Source of the DNA: Deltaproteobacteria bacterium
GTDB taxonomy: Bacteria; Desulfobacterota; Desulfarculia; Adiutricales; Adiutricaceae
Direction of reading: 5' to 3'
Length of the DNA stretch: 64,000 nucleotides
Assembly (NCBI GenBank): GCA_031273455.1
Contig: JAISRZ010000148.1
Span: 1-64,000 of the forward strand
Part shown: piece by piece, positions 18,649-27,776 of the stretch
Layout: every line of letters begins with the position of its first letter
Numbering within the stretch: position 1 is the first letter of the stretch
Program-made: the position numbers and the translations under genes
The notes under the pieces: generated by a model
The model's database searches: none
What the model was told of the DNA's origin: nothing
Seen by the model: the letters and a program-made list of their open reading frames with translations, nothing else

Positions 18649-20007
18649 TTATTTCCCTTTTCTACGTGGTTTAGAGTAACTTTTAGGGCGAGATTTACTT
18701 TCCACTTCCTCGCGCCGACTGCGAAAGAAAACCCGAACCGGGACTAGGTCCAGGCCAAAAGCCTCTTTTAAACGATTAACCAGATACCTTTTGTAAGAGT
18801 AATGGACCGCCTCCGGGTGGTTAGCGAAAAGAACAAAACTAGGCGGTCTAGTGGTCGCCTGGGTCGCGTAATAAAACTTCAGCCTACCCCGCCCCACAAA
18901 AGGCGGGGTATGCGCTTCCACCGCCATAGTAATCACCCGGTTGACCTCACTGGTGGAGGCCCGGCTAGTGAACTGGCCCATAATCTTATCCACCAAAGGC
19001 CATAGCTTAACTATCCCTTGGCCTTTTAAAGCCGAGACCGTGACCCAAGGAGCCTTCTCCAAAAAGACCAACTTCAGTTCCAGGTCTTTAGTGAAGGCTT
19101 CGCGGGTCTCTTTTTTATCCTTGATTAAATCCCACTTATTAACCACTAAAACAATCGGGCGGCCCTTTTCCAAGGCGTAGCCAGCGATATGGGCGTCTTG
19201 ATCGGCTAACCCCTCGGTCGCGTCCACCACTAAAAAAGCCAAGTCGCACTTTTCTAAACTTTTTAAGGCCCTTAAGACGGAGAGTTTTTCCAGCTTCTCG
19301 CTAACCCGACCGCGCCTTCTAACCCCAGCGGTGTCCACTAAGACGTAAGGGCGATCATTAACGTGAATGGTCACATCCACCGCGTCCCGGGTGGTCCCAG
19401 GCGTAGAATCGACCACTAACCTATTCTGACCGCAAATCTGGTTAATAATGGAGGATTTGCCCGCGTTGGGCCGACCGATAACGGCGATCCTTGGAGCCCC
19501 GGACTCGTCTAAACTCGTTTCCCCTAAGTACGGAAAAAGAGCGTCTAAAAGCGTGGGGACGCCCAGACCATGAGCCGCTGAGACCGGGTAAAGCTCAGGT
19601 AAACCTAACCGATGGAACTCTAAAGCCTGGTTCTCTTTTTCTGGGCTATCAATTTTATTGACCGCTAAAATGGCTGGACGCCCGGAAGAGCGGATTAAAT
19701 CGGCCAGCTCCGCGTCTTGCGGGTGGAACCCGATTTGCCCATCAACCACCAATACCGCTAGATCGCACTCCAAAAGAGCCAAGCGGATCTGCTCGTTAAT
19801 GGGGGTGGCTAAGGGTTCCGCGGCCAGCTCGAAGCCGCCAGTGTCAATGATGGAGCCTTCCCGGTCGTCAATGATTAAGCGACCGTAATGGCGATCCCGA
19901 GTGACCCCGGGCCGGTCATCGACTAAGGCGGCGGATCGTTTGACCAGCCGGTTAAAAAGGGAGGATTTTCCCACATTGGGTCGTCCCACTAGAGCGATAA
20001 CGCTCAT
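18649..20007 (-). CDS. der: Ribosome biogenesis GTPase Der (EngA)
   Basis: A double-GTPase assembling the 50S subunit. The first G domain has GRPNVGKSSLFN and DDRPGVTRDRHYG. The second has GRPNAGKSSIINQI, DTAGVRRRG and NKWD. A C-terminal KH-like domain and a lysine/arginine-rich tail follow. It has the normal length of 452 residues. AGGAGA lies before the ATG. It is the last gene of the long minus-strand operon beginning at metG. Confidence 0.97.
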   Translation of the reverse strand: MSVIALVGRPNVGKSSLFNRLVKRSAALVDDRPGVTRDRHYGRLIIDDREGSIIDTGGFELAAEPLATPINEQIRLALLECDLAVLVVDGQIGFHPQDAELADLIRSSGRPAILAVNKIDSPEKENQALEFHRLGLPELYPVSAAHGLGVPTLLDALFPYLGETSLDESGAPRIAVIGRPNAGKSSIINQICGQNRLVVDSTPGTTRDAVDVTIHVNDRPYVLVDTAGVRRRGRVSEKLEKLSVLRALKSLEKCDLAFLVVDATEGLADQDAHIAGYALEKGRPIVLVVNKWDLIKDKKETREAFTKDLELKLVFLEKAPWVTVSALKGQGIVKLWPLVDKIMGQFTSRASTSEVNRVITMAVEAHTPPFVGRGRLKFYYATQATTRPPSFVLFANHPEAVHYSYKRYLVNRLKEAFGLDLVPVRVFFRSRREEVESKSRPKSYSKPRRKGK

Positions 20008-20015
20008 GCGCTCTC

Positions 20016-20999
20016 CTAACTAAAAAGCTCTTTGGCCCGCGCTTGGGCTTTAGCGATATAGGTTTTAAGGGGCTGATAATCGCCTGGTAAACGGTCCAGG
20101 GCCAGGGATAATCTAGCCAAAGCGGGTAGTAGGTAAGGGCCATAAGGGAGCCCTCTATCCGCCAGATGACAATAAGCCCCAATGGCCTGAGCCAGACGCG
20201 ATGGGGCTATTCTATCCAAGGACTCTTGAAGATCCAAGCCACCGGTTTTTTCCTCATAAGCTTTAAGAAAATAGGCCCTTTCCGCATCGGTAAGGTTAGT
20301 GTAAGGATCATACATAAAGCTGGCTAAATCGTAAGTGGCCGGGCCTTCCCGGGCCCCTTGCCAGTCCAGAACATAAACTTCTTCGTTAAAAAGCGTTAAG
20401 TTCCGGCTCTGAAAGTCACGGTGGATAATGGTCCAAGGCGTTAGGGGGATATTGTCCAAAAGTTTTTCCCCTGAGCTTAATAACCGCGGCGAGGGAGCCT
20501 CTAAGCCTAAAAGGGCTAAACCCCTTAAAAAGTATTCCCACTCATAAACTTTAGCGAAGTTGCGGGAAAAGGCCGGGTTATGGCCTAAGTACGGGGACGC
20601 GATTAAGGCCTCTTGCGCCTTACCGCGCCACTTAGCTAAAAGATCGGCCACTTTCAGTAAAAGGTCGCGCCGATCTGACGGGGACCCAGCGTTTATCAAG
20701 CGATCAAGACGCTCTTCCCCCAGATCCGTCATTAAAAAAAAACCATTTTCTTGGTTGTGGGCGTATATCTTCGGTAAGGGCAGACTTAAGGCCAAACGCT
20801 CCCCAAAGTCCTGATACACTTGGTTTTCCAGGCGATCTGGGCCAATCATAAGGACCAGAGTGTCCTGGCCGTCACTAAGCCGATAGTAACGCCGTAAAGA
20901 GGCCTCCCCGGCTAAAAGGTCCATAGATAAGTCGCCATTAAGCTTGGGCCAGAGGCTTTTAGCCCAAGTTAAAGCCGTTCGCTCAATTAAAGTAGACAT
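20016..20999 (-). CDS. amgK: AmgK-like sugar kinase (aminoglycoside phosphotransferase fold)
   Basis: A 327-residue kinase of the aminoglycoside phosphotransferase fold. DLLAGEASLRRYYRL starts the N-lobe. IIHRDFQSRNL is the catalytic loop with its H-x-D, and VLDWQGAREGP the metal-binding aspartate. In the AmgK family it phosphorylates N-acetylmuramic acid or N-acetylglucosamine at the anomeric position, in the MurNAc recycling route that bypasses de novo UDP-MurNAc synthesis. The gene overlaps its partner murU by 17 bases, which strongly supports this role. Confidence 0.88.
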   Translation of the reverse strand: MSTLIERTALTWAKSLWPKLNGDLSMDLLAGEASLRRYYRLSDGQDTLVLMIGPDRLENQVYQDFGERLALSLPLPKIYAHNQENGFFLMTDLGEERLDRLINAGSPSDRRDLLLKVADLLAKWRGKAQEALIASPYLGHNPAFSRNFAKVYEWEYFLRGLALLGLEAPSPRLLSSGEKLLDNIPLTPWTIIHRDFQSRNLTLFNEEVYVLDWQGAREGPATYDLASFMYDPYTNLTDAERAYFLKAYEEKTGGLDLQESLDRIAPSRLAQAIGAYCHLADRGLPYGPYLLPALARLSLALDRLPGDYQPLKTYIAKAQARAKELFS

Positions 21000-21930
21000 C
21001 TTGGGCTTTACTTTGGGCGGCGACTTGCCCTACGACAATGGCCTTTTGAATAACGGCCCCTTCTTCAACCCTAGCCTTTGGCCACAGGATGGAGTCGATA
21101 ACCTTCGCCCCTTTCTCAATTACCGCCCCTTGGCCTAAGACCGCGAAACCCTCGATCTGCCCATTAACTTCGGCTAAATTAAGGCCAATAACCCTATTTC
21201 TAGCTAAATAACGATTAAGCTCATAGTAGGCGCTAAGCGACCCCATATCCGACCAAAAGGAAGTAAGAGAAGGGTAAGCTAATATTTTATGTTGGTCTAA
21301 AATTTTGGCTATTTCCGCGATAATATCCGAAAAACCAATGGGCAGACAATCTAAAATTTCATTATTTACGACCATAACCCCTAACCCACAAAGTCGGGCC
21401 GCTTCTTGGGGCGGGCGGTTATCTTGAGGTAGCCTTAAACCAATAATCCGATTGCCATTAGCCACGCTAACCGTGGCGTAAGCTGGACGATCCAAGACCG
21501 CTAAAGTGACCGCGGCCTTATTCGCTAGATGGCGCCGGGCCATTAAGCTAAGATCAATGTCCGTCCAGATATCGCCATTAACGACAAAAAAGGGGCCGAT
21601 AAAGTTAGTGGCCCCCTTTTTAACCCCCCCGCCGGTCCCGAGGATGGTTTCCTCTAAACTAAGCGTAATTGTCATGTCTGGAAAGGTTAATCGTAACTTA
21701 TTTAGCTCTAAAGTTAAAAGATCGGCTAAATGATGGGCGTTAACCACCACATTAATAATTCCATAAGAGCGTAACTTTCTTAACCACCAATAAAGCATAG
21801 GTTTATTAAGAACCGGGACCAAAGCTTTGGGTAAAAACCTCGTTAAAGGGTCTAAGCGCGTCCCTAAACCCGCGGCGAGAATCATGGCGCTAGTTACCGG
21901 CGAAGGGTGAGCGTCGAGGCTACTCGCCAT
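20983..21930 (-). CDS. murU: MurU-like nucleotidyltransferase
   Basis: A sugar-1-phosphate uridylyltransferase with the pyrophosphorylase signature MILAAGLGTRLDPLTRFLPKALVPVLNKP, then VVNGDIWTDIDLS for metal binding. In the AmgK/MurU pathway it turns MurNAc 1-phosphate into UDP-MurNAc. The family is usually about 225 residues. This one has an extra C-terminal stretch of short hexapeptide-like repeats (GAVIEKGAKVIDSILWPKA), a left-handed beta-helix element. The ATG at 21930 is preferred over a TTG two codons earlier. It overlaps both neighbours, era and amgK. Confidence 0.86.
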   Translation of the reverse strand: MASSLDAHPSPVTSAMILAAGLGTRLDPLTRFLPKALVPVLNKPMLYWWLRKLRSYGIINVVVNAHHLADLLTLELNKLRLTFPDMTITLSLEETILGTGGGVKKGATNFIGPFFVVNGDIWTDIDLSLMARRHLANKAAVTLAVLDRPAYATVSVANGNRIIGLRLPQDNRPPQEAARLCGLGVMVVNNEILDCLPIGFSDIIAEIAKILDQHKILAYPSLTSFWSDMGSLSAYYELNRYLARNRVIGLNLAEVNGQIEGFAVLGQGAVIEKGAKVIDSILWPKARVEEGAVIQKAIVVGQVAAQSKAQDVYFN

Positions 21931-22819
21931 AGCCAAACTCTTTAATGTCCTTAAGGGATTTAGTCCAGTTCTTAGTCACCCGAACGAAAAGGTTCAAAAA
22001 AACCCGACCGTCCAGGAGCCTTTCTAGGTTCTTCCGGGCGGCTTGTCCAATGCTTTTTAATGTCTGGCCGTTTTGGCCTATTAGCATCTTTTTTTGGTTA
22101 GGCTTTTCCACGTGGACGATGGCGCTAATGTAGAAATAGGGCTGCTCTTTAGAGGGTTCTTTAAACTCCTCCACGTTAACCGCCGTGGAATAAGGGATTT
22201 CCTGACTAGTCATGCGGAAGATCTCCTCCCGGACCAGCTCGGCGGCTAAAGACCGTATGGGCTGATCCGTTAGGGTGTCCGGTGGATAAAGAAGATCGTG
22301 GGAAGGAAGCAAATTGTAAAGCTCATTTTTGAGGTTATAAAGCCCGAGCCCGGTTTTAGCCGAGGTCAAAAAAACCGAAACCGTGGGATCCAGTTTTAAG
22401 CTTTTCGCTAGGTACTCTAACCCCGCTTTAGCTTCCTTATCGACCTTATCGACTTTATTGATAGCCACGATCAGAGGTTTATTGACCGTCCGGACCATGT
22501 CTCTAGCCAGATGGTGATCCACGCCGCGACGAATCGCGTCCACGACCCACAAAACCACGTCCGCCTCGGTTAAGGCCGATTTAGCTAAGTTAACCAACTC
22601 TTGGTTTAACAACCTTTCCGACAGATGGAGCCCGGGGGTGTCCCAGAAGATGAGCTGACCTTTGGGCTCGGTTAAAACGCCTAAGATCCGGCGCCGGGTG
22701 GTTTGGGGTTTAGCGGCGGTTATGGCCACTTTTTCCCCGATTAGTTTATTTAAAAGAGTTGATTTGCCAACGCTGGGAGCCCCAACTATAGCCACAAACC
22801 CACAATGAGTGTTAATCAT
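21920..22819 (-). CDS. era: GTPase Era
   Basis: A 16S rRNA-binding GTPase needed for 30S maturation. It has G1 VAIVGAPSVGKSTLLNKL, G3 FWDTPGLH, G4 NKVD, and a C-terminal KH domain (KKMLIGQNGQTLKSIGQAA). At 299 residues it is the normal length. Its ATG overlaps the stop codon of the RNase III-containing gene in ATGA form, indicating translational coupling, the classical rnc-era order. Confidence 0.97.
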   Translation of the reverse strand: MINTHCGFVAIVGAPSVGKSTLLNKLIGEKVAITAAKPQTTRRRILGVLTEPKGQLIFWDTPGLHLSERLLNQELVNLAKSALTEADVVLWVVDAIRRGVDHHLARDMVRTVNKPLIVAINKVDKVDKEAKAGLEYLAKSLKLDPTVSVFLTSAKTGLGLYNLKNELYNLLPSHDLLYPPDTLTDQPIRSLAAELVREEIFRMTSQEIPYSTAVNVEEFKEPSKEQPYFYISAIVHVEKPNQKKMLIGQNGQTLKSIGQAARKNLERLLDGRVFLNLFVRVTKNWTKSLKDIKEFGYGE

Positions 22820-24942
22820 GTCATACCATGCTTTGTTAGTTCGTCGATTAACTTCTTGGCCGCCGCCTGACTGGCCTCTTTTTTACTTCGCCCGCTAGCC
22901 TCAGCGCGAAGCTCGCCTTGAATCTTTAGCCCCATGGTAAAGATCCGCTCATTATCCGGGCCAACGAATTTAAGAAGGGTGTAAACCGGAACGCCGAGCC
23001 CCCTCTTCTGGGTAATCTCTTGCAAAGTTGATTTATAGTCCTTAATCGCGGTGTCTTCCATTAATAATTCCGCGCGTAAAGGGGACCATAATCTTTCCAC
23101 CAAGGCTTTGGTCGACTCAAAGCCTTCACTTAAGTAATGAGCCCCAATCACCGCTTCCATCGCGTCCGCTAAAATAGAGTCTTTTTCTCGACCGAAAGCG
23201 CTTTCCTCACCCGGCCCTAATAGAAGATAACAGCCTAGACCGACCTTTCTAGCTATATCGGATAAGGGTTTTTGATTAACCAAGACCGCTCGCATTTGCG
23301 ATAACTCCCCTTCATTGAAGGACTCGTCCTGGTTATACAACATTTCGCTGACTATTAACCCCAAAACCGAGTCACCCAAAAACTCCAGACGCTGATTGGT
23401 GGTCTCCCCTTTGAAAGAGCTGGACGGGTGGGTTAAAGCGAGCTTCAAAAGATCCGGTCGCTTCATGATGGGCAAAAGCGTCCGCGCCAGATCTAAGGTT
23501 GGGTCTTTGGGCCTTAGAGCCGTCAATAATTTATCGGCGAGGCCGTTAAAATCCCCATTGGACATTAAAACTAGCGTCTCGAGTGGTTTTACCTCGGCTA
23601 AAATGGCGGCGACTAGTTTATCCGGATCTGGCTCATAAAAAGCTAAAGTCCCGTTTTGGTTAATAGCTTTAACCAAGGCCACTGGGTCTAAACGGCTATC
23701 TAAGGGGGCCTTATCTGGGCGGTTAACAGCCCCAATAAAAACCACTTTAGCCGCCTTAAAGGCTTTAGCGTACTCCTCTTGAAAAATCGCCGTTCTAGAG
23801 GTGGCGCTCCGGGGCTCAAAGGCCACAACTAGACGATTATTGGTGGTTTCCTTTATCGCTAAAAGCGTTTTATTGACTGCGGTGGGATGGTGGGCGAAGT
23901 CATCGATGATCTTGACCCCAGCGTAGGTTCCTAAATTTTCCTGACGCCTTTTAACCCCTTTAATCTGGGCCATAACCACGGGCAGATCTTTGGGGTTGGC
24001 TCCGGCTCTAATGGCCGCGGCCATAGCGGCGGTGGCGTTTAAAGCGTTATGCTTACCCACTTGCGACCACTCAATGGGCGTGATTATCCCATCCGGGCCT
24101 TTTAACTCAAAGGTCATGGACTCGCCCGCGTAATACTTCATCATCCGCCAATCGCTGGCCCGGCTTTGGCCATAGAAATCGACTTTAGCTTGGCATTTGA
24201 CGGCGATGGATTTAACCAAAGGGTCATCGCCATTGGCGATTAAAAGACCATGCGGGGGGATGAGCTTAACCAAGGACTCGTAAGCGTTAACCACCGCCGA
24301 TAAATCAGGGTAAATGTCCGCGTGATCGAACTCCACGCCCGTTAAGACCACGATTAAAGGACGGTAAAAGAGAAATTTTGGAACTTTTTGAAAGAAAGCT
24401 GAGTCATACTCATCGCCTTCAATGACAAAATATTCTTTACTCGCGACCTTATAGCTTTTAGGGAGATCTAAACTCTGACCGCCGATGAGATAACCGGGGT
24501 TAAACCCTAAGTTGTGTAAAATAGTGGCGATGAGGTTAGTGGTCGTGGTCTTGCCATGGCAGCCCGCGACCACGATGTTTTTGGTCTTATTTAAAAACAA
24601 TTCACCTAAAGTCTGGGGCATTGATAAGTAAGGGCCAGCGCTTTTAGCTAAAGTTTCCACCACCGGAAACTTACGGGTGACCACGTTGCCAACCACGCTA
24701 GTTACGTTAGGCGGTAAAGTGTCCGGGCCATAGCCTTTAGTGACCGGAATTTTTAGGTTCTCTAGAATATCGCTCATGGGGGGATAAACGTCCTCGTCTT
24801 GGCCAGAAACGGAAAACCCAACGTCCTTAAGCAACCCGGCTAGAGCGGTCATAGCCACCCCGCCCACCCCTATGAGATGGAAACGCCGAGAGCGGGGGTC
24901 AGTTTTGGCCGCCGGAACGTTTAACTTGGGATCCAATTCCAT
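22816..24942 (-). CDS. mpl-rnc: Mpl murein peptide ligase fused to RNase III
   Basis: One uninterrupted 708-residue frame joins two enzymes. Residues 1 to about 475 are Mpl, the Mur-type ligase that attaches recycled murein tripeptide to UDP-MurNAc: FHLIGVGGVAMTALAGLL start, VVAGCHGKTTTTNLIATIL ATP loop, KIIDDFAHHPTAV. Residues 482-708 are a complete RNase III: RLEFLGDSVLGL with E520 and D524, ADAMEAVIGA with D593 and E596, then a double-stranded RNA-binding domain (DYKSTLQEI to AAAKKLIDEL). All catalytic residues of both parts are present. The linker is only a few residues. I see no internal start with a ribosome binding site at the junction. It abuts trkH and overlaps era by four bases. Confidence 0.93.
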   Translation of the reverse strand: MELDPKLNVPAAKTDPRSRRFHLIGVGGVAMTALAGLLKDVGFSVSGQDEDVYPPMSDILENLKIPVTKGYGPDTLPPNVTSVVGNVVTRKFPVVETLAKSAGPYLSMPQTLGELFLNKTKNIVVAGCHGKTTTTNLIATILHNLGFNPGYLIGGQSLDLPKSYKVASKEYFVIEGDEYDSAFFQKVPKFLFYRPLIVVLTGVEFDHADIYPDLSAVVNAYESLVKLIPPHGLLIANGDDPLVKSIAVKCQAKVDFYGQSRASDWRMMKYYAGESMTFELKGPDGIITPIEWSQVGKHNALNATAAMAAAIRAGANPKDLPVVMAQIKGVKRRQENLGTYAGVKIIDDFAHHPTAVNKTLLAIKETTNNRLVVAFEPRSATSRTAIFQEEYAKAFKAAKVVFIGAVNRPDKAPLDSRLDPVALVKAINQNGTLAFYEPDPDKLVAAILAEVKPLETLVLMSNGDFNGLADKLLTALRPKDPTLDLARTLLPIMKRPDLLKLALTHPSSSFKGETTNQRLEFLGDSVLGLIVSEMLYNQDESFNEGELSQMRAVLVNQKPLSDIARKVGLGCYLLLGPGEESAFGREKDSILADAMEAVIGAHYLSEGFESTKALVERLWSPLRAELLMEDTAIKDYKSTLQEITQKRGLGVPVYTLLKFVGPDNERIFTMGLKIQGELRAEASGRSKKEASQAAAKKLIDELTKHGMT

Positions 24943-26391
24943 TTAACGACTCCAGAACTCTGGAAATAGCAAGAGCAATAGACTGTAGAACTCTAAACGA
25001 CCTAACAACATGCAAACGCTTAAAACGCCCTTGGCCGCCCCAGGCAAGGACGATAGATCTGAAGTCGGGCCAATTTGCCCCAAAACTGGGCCCACGTTAC
25101 CCATGGAGCTAGCCACCGCCGTAAAGGAGGTGTTAAGCTCAATGCCCATGATTAGTAAGAGTAAGGTCCCAATGACTAAGGACACTATATAAAGGAGAAT
25201 ATAAAGCCAGACTTTTTCTAAAACCTGGTCGGAAATGGGTTTGCCGCCTAAACGGACGGGGAAGACGCCCCGGGGGTGGATCGCTTGACGCATGGAGCGG
25301 TATAAGCTTTTAAACAAAATAAGCCAGCGGACGCATTTAAGGCCCCCACTAGTGGAGCCGGAGCAACCGCCTATGAAAAAGAGAGCCAACAAAACGGCCT
25401 GGCTCAATTCTGGCCAGGCCCCCCAGTCGGTGGTGGAGAGCCCGGTGGTGCTAATGACCGAGACCACCTGGAAGATGGAATGGAATAAGGCCTCCCCGGG
25501 CTTAAAGTACCCATTAACCACCAAAGGCGTGGCCACTAGAATGGAGGCCGCGGTGATTATCAAAAGAAAAAAGATGGCCTCGGGGTTTAAAAGGGATTTC
25601 AGCTGACCGCTTAAGACCTGGTAGACCATCGCGAAGCTTAAGCTTCCGATGAACATAAAGACAATCAAAACCCATTTAACAAAGTAGCTTTGGTGGAACC
25701 CCGCGGACTCATTGTAGTTGGCGAACCCACCAGTGGAGATGACCGTCATGGTCTGACAGATGGCCTCAAAGGGCGGTAAACCGCCAACCATCAATAAAAA
25801 GCATAACAAAAGCGATAAAGCTAGATACAACATCCACAAAGATTTAGCGGTCTGGGCCACTCGGGGCCTTAACTTTTCCGAAGTTGGCCCTGAGCTTTCG
25901 CTTTTGAGCATAATCTGGCCGCCAACCCCTAAGAACGGTAAGATGGCCACCATCAAAACGATAATGCCCATGCCTCCGATCCACTGGGTCTGGGCTCGCC
26001 AGAATAGTAATCCTTCTGGGATCACCCGTAAATCCGGGATAACCGAGCTACCCGTGCTGGACAACCCGGAAAAAGACTCGAAGATCCCGTCCCAAAAACC
26101 TAATTTCCCGGTGAACCAATAAGGCATGGCCCCTAAAACGTTGATGGCGAACCAGGATAGGCCGACCACCGCTAGACCGTCCCGGTAGCGCGGCTCCATC
26201 TTGGCTTCTTGACCGCCCAAGAAAATAAATAAAGAGCCGATAGATAGGGAGATGATGATCGAGAGGACAAAAGGCCTAGCGCACCCATCGCCAAAGAATA
26301 GCGAGACAGTAAGGGGCAGAGCGAAGGCCCCGGAAAAAACCGCGATAATCCAACCCGCGAGCCCGCATATGAGAGGTACGTTAATCATCAT
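24943..26391 (-). CDS. trkH: Trk potassium uptake membrane subunit TrkH
   Basis: A 482-residue inner-membrane K+ translocating subunit of the Trk system. It has four pore-loop repeats with selectivity-type glycines (SGLSSTGSSVIPD, TVISTGGFANYNES, SVISTTGLSTTDWG, SSMGNVGPVLGQIGPTSD). The transmembrane helices are distributed as in TrkH/KtrB. Transcription order places it directly after trkA with 29 bases between, and its stop touches the start of mpl-rnc. Confidence 0.95.
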   Translation of the reverse strand: MMINVPLICGLAGWIIAVFSGAFALPLTVSLFFGDGCARPFVLSIIISLSIGSLFIFLGGQEAKMEPRYRDGLAVVGLSWFAINVLGAMPYWFTGKLGFWDGIFESFSGLSSTGSSVIPDLRVIPEGLLFWRAQTQWIGGMGIIVLMVAILPFLGVGGQIMLKSESSGPTSEKLRPRVAQTAKSLWMLYLALSLLLCFLLMVGGLPPFEAICQTMTVISTGGFANYNESAGFHQSYFVKWVLIVFMFIGSLSFAMVYQVLSGQLKSLLNPEAIFFLLIITAASILVATPLVVNGYFKPGEALFHSIFQVVSVISTTGLSTTDWGAWPELSQAVLLALFFIGGCSGSTSGGLKCVRWLILFKSLYRSMRQAIHPRGVFPVRLGGKPISDQVLEKVWLYILLYIVSLVIGTLLLLIMGIELNTSFTAVASSMGNVGPVLGQIGPTSDLSSLPGAAKGVLSVCMLLGRLEFYSLLLLLFPEFWSR

Positions 26392-26420
26392 TCACGCGCT
26401 TATGATTGAGAGGGAAAACG

Positions 26421-27770
26421 TTAGGCCAAGAGTTTGGCCAGATGGTTAATGGACTCAAAACGAGTGACCACCGCTAGAATGTCGCCGGCCTCAATGCTGG
26501 TCTGACCTCTGGGGATGATGATCTCTTCGCCCCGCAACAAAGCGGCCACGATGGTTCCCGGCGGGAACTTGGCCGAGGCGAAGGTCTGACCGGCCAGATG
26601 GGATTTCTCCGGCACTTCCAGCTCAATGATTTCCGCGTCCTCGCTTTTTAAGGTGGCCACGGAAATGACTAGCCCCTTCCGAATATGCTTTAAGGCCGCG
26701 GACACCGCCGCCACCCTAGCCGAGACTAAGGACTCTAGGCCAATGGCCGAGACCAAGGGGACGTAATTATACCTATTCACTCGAGTGATGGTGCTAGGAA
26801 CGCCTAAACGCTTGGCGATTAAGCAAGCGATCATATTTTTTTCGTCATCCGTGCCCACGGCGATAAAAACATCGCACTCCCCTATGCCCTCTTCCTCCAA
26901 AAGGTTCTGATCCGTGGCGTCGCCCTTTAAGACAATGGCGCTGGTTAAGACCTGGCTTAAATACTCCGACCTTTTTAGGTCTTTCTCAAAGAGCTTAATG
27001 GTGATGTCGCGCTCCTCTAAGCGCCTGGCCAAAGTTAAACCCACTTCCCCGCCGCCTAAGATAAAGATCGTCTTAACCGGGCGCCAATCCAAGCCAAAAA
27101 ACTCGCTAACTTGCGGCAAATGCTCGTGGGTGGCCGCTAGATACATTAGATCCCCGGCCTTCATCACAGTGGTGCCTTGGGGGATTAAAAGCTCGTGGTT
27201 CCTATAGATGGCCGCGATGAGGATATGGTAACCGTCTTCGCGAGGCAGGGCTTTAGCTAAAGTCTGGCCCACGCAATGGTGGGTGCGGGCCAAACGGACG
27301 CCAATCAGCTTTAAACGCCCATTGGAAACGTCCACCACATCGCCCGCTCCGGGGATATCCAAAAAGTCCATGATGTTATCCACCACCAAGGTGGTCGGAT
27401 CAATGACTAAGGAAATACCTAAACCGTCTATAACGCCGGTCTCCTTTAACTCGGCTAAAAACTCTGAGTCCCGAATTCGAGCCGCCCTTCGGGCCTCGGG
27501 GGCCAAGATCTGGGCTAAACGGCAGGCTAAGATGTTGACCTCATCGTTACCGGTGACGGCCACAAAAAGGTCGGCCCCAACAATCCCGGCTTTAACTAAG
27601 ATCTGCGGTCTCGCCGCCGAGCCCAAGACGGTCTGAACGTCCATAGTGTCGCCAATGGCCAGAAGTCTTTCCTCGTTCTGGTCAATGACAATGACGTCCT
27701 CTTTTTCGCGGGAGAGTTTTTCGGCGATGGAGGCTCCAACCTCGCCGGCCCCGGCCACTACTATTTTCAT
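26421..27770 (-). CDS. trkA: Trk potassium uptake regulatory subunit TrkA
   Basis: A cytoplasmic NAD(H)/nucleotide-binding gating subunit of the Trk system. Two RCK halves each have a Rossmann motif (VAGAGEVGASIAEKL at the start, FILGGGEVGLTLARRL near residue 230) followed by a TrkA-C domain. It has the normal length of 449 residues. It starts seven bases after the metG stop and precedes trkH. Confidence 0.96.
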   Translation of the reverse strand: MKIVVAGAGEVGASIAEKLSREKEDVIVIDQNEERLLAIGDTMDVQTVLGSAARPQILVKAGIVGADLFVAVTGNDEVNILACRLAQILAPEARRAARIRDSEFLAELKETGVIDGLGISLVIDPTTLVVDNIMDFLDIPGAGDVVDVSNGRLKLIGVRLARTHHCVGQTLAKALPREDGYHILIAAIYRNHELLIPQGTTVMKAGDLMYLAATHEHLPQVSEFFGLDWRPVKTIFILGGGEVGLTLARRLEERDITIKLFEKDLKRSEYLSQVLTSAIVLKGDATDQNLLEEEGIGECDVFIAVGTDDEKNMIACLIAKRLGVPSTITRVNRYNYVPLVSAIGLESLVSARVAAVSAALKHIRKGLVISVATLKSEDAEIIELEVPEKSHLAGQTFASAKFPPGTIVAALLRGEEIIIPRGQTSIEAGDILAVVTRFESINHLAKLLA

Positions 27771-27776
27771 CGAACC

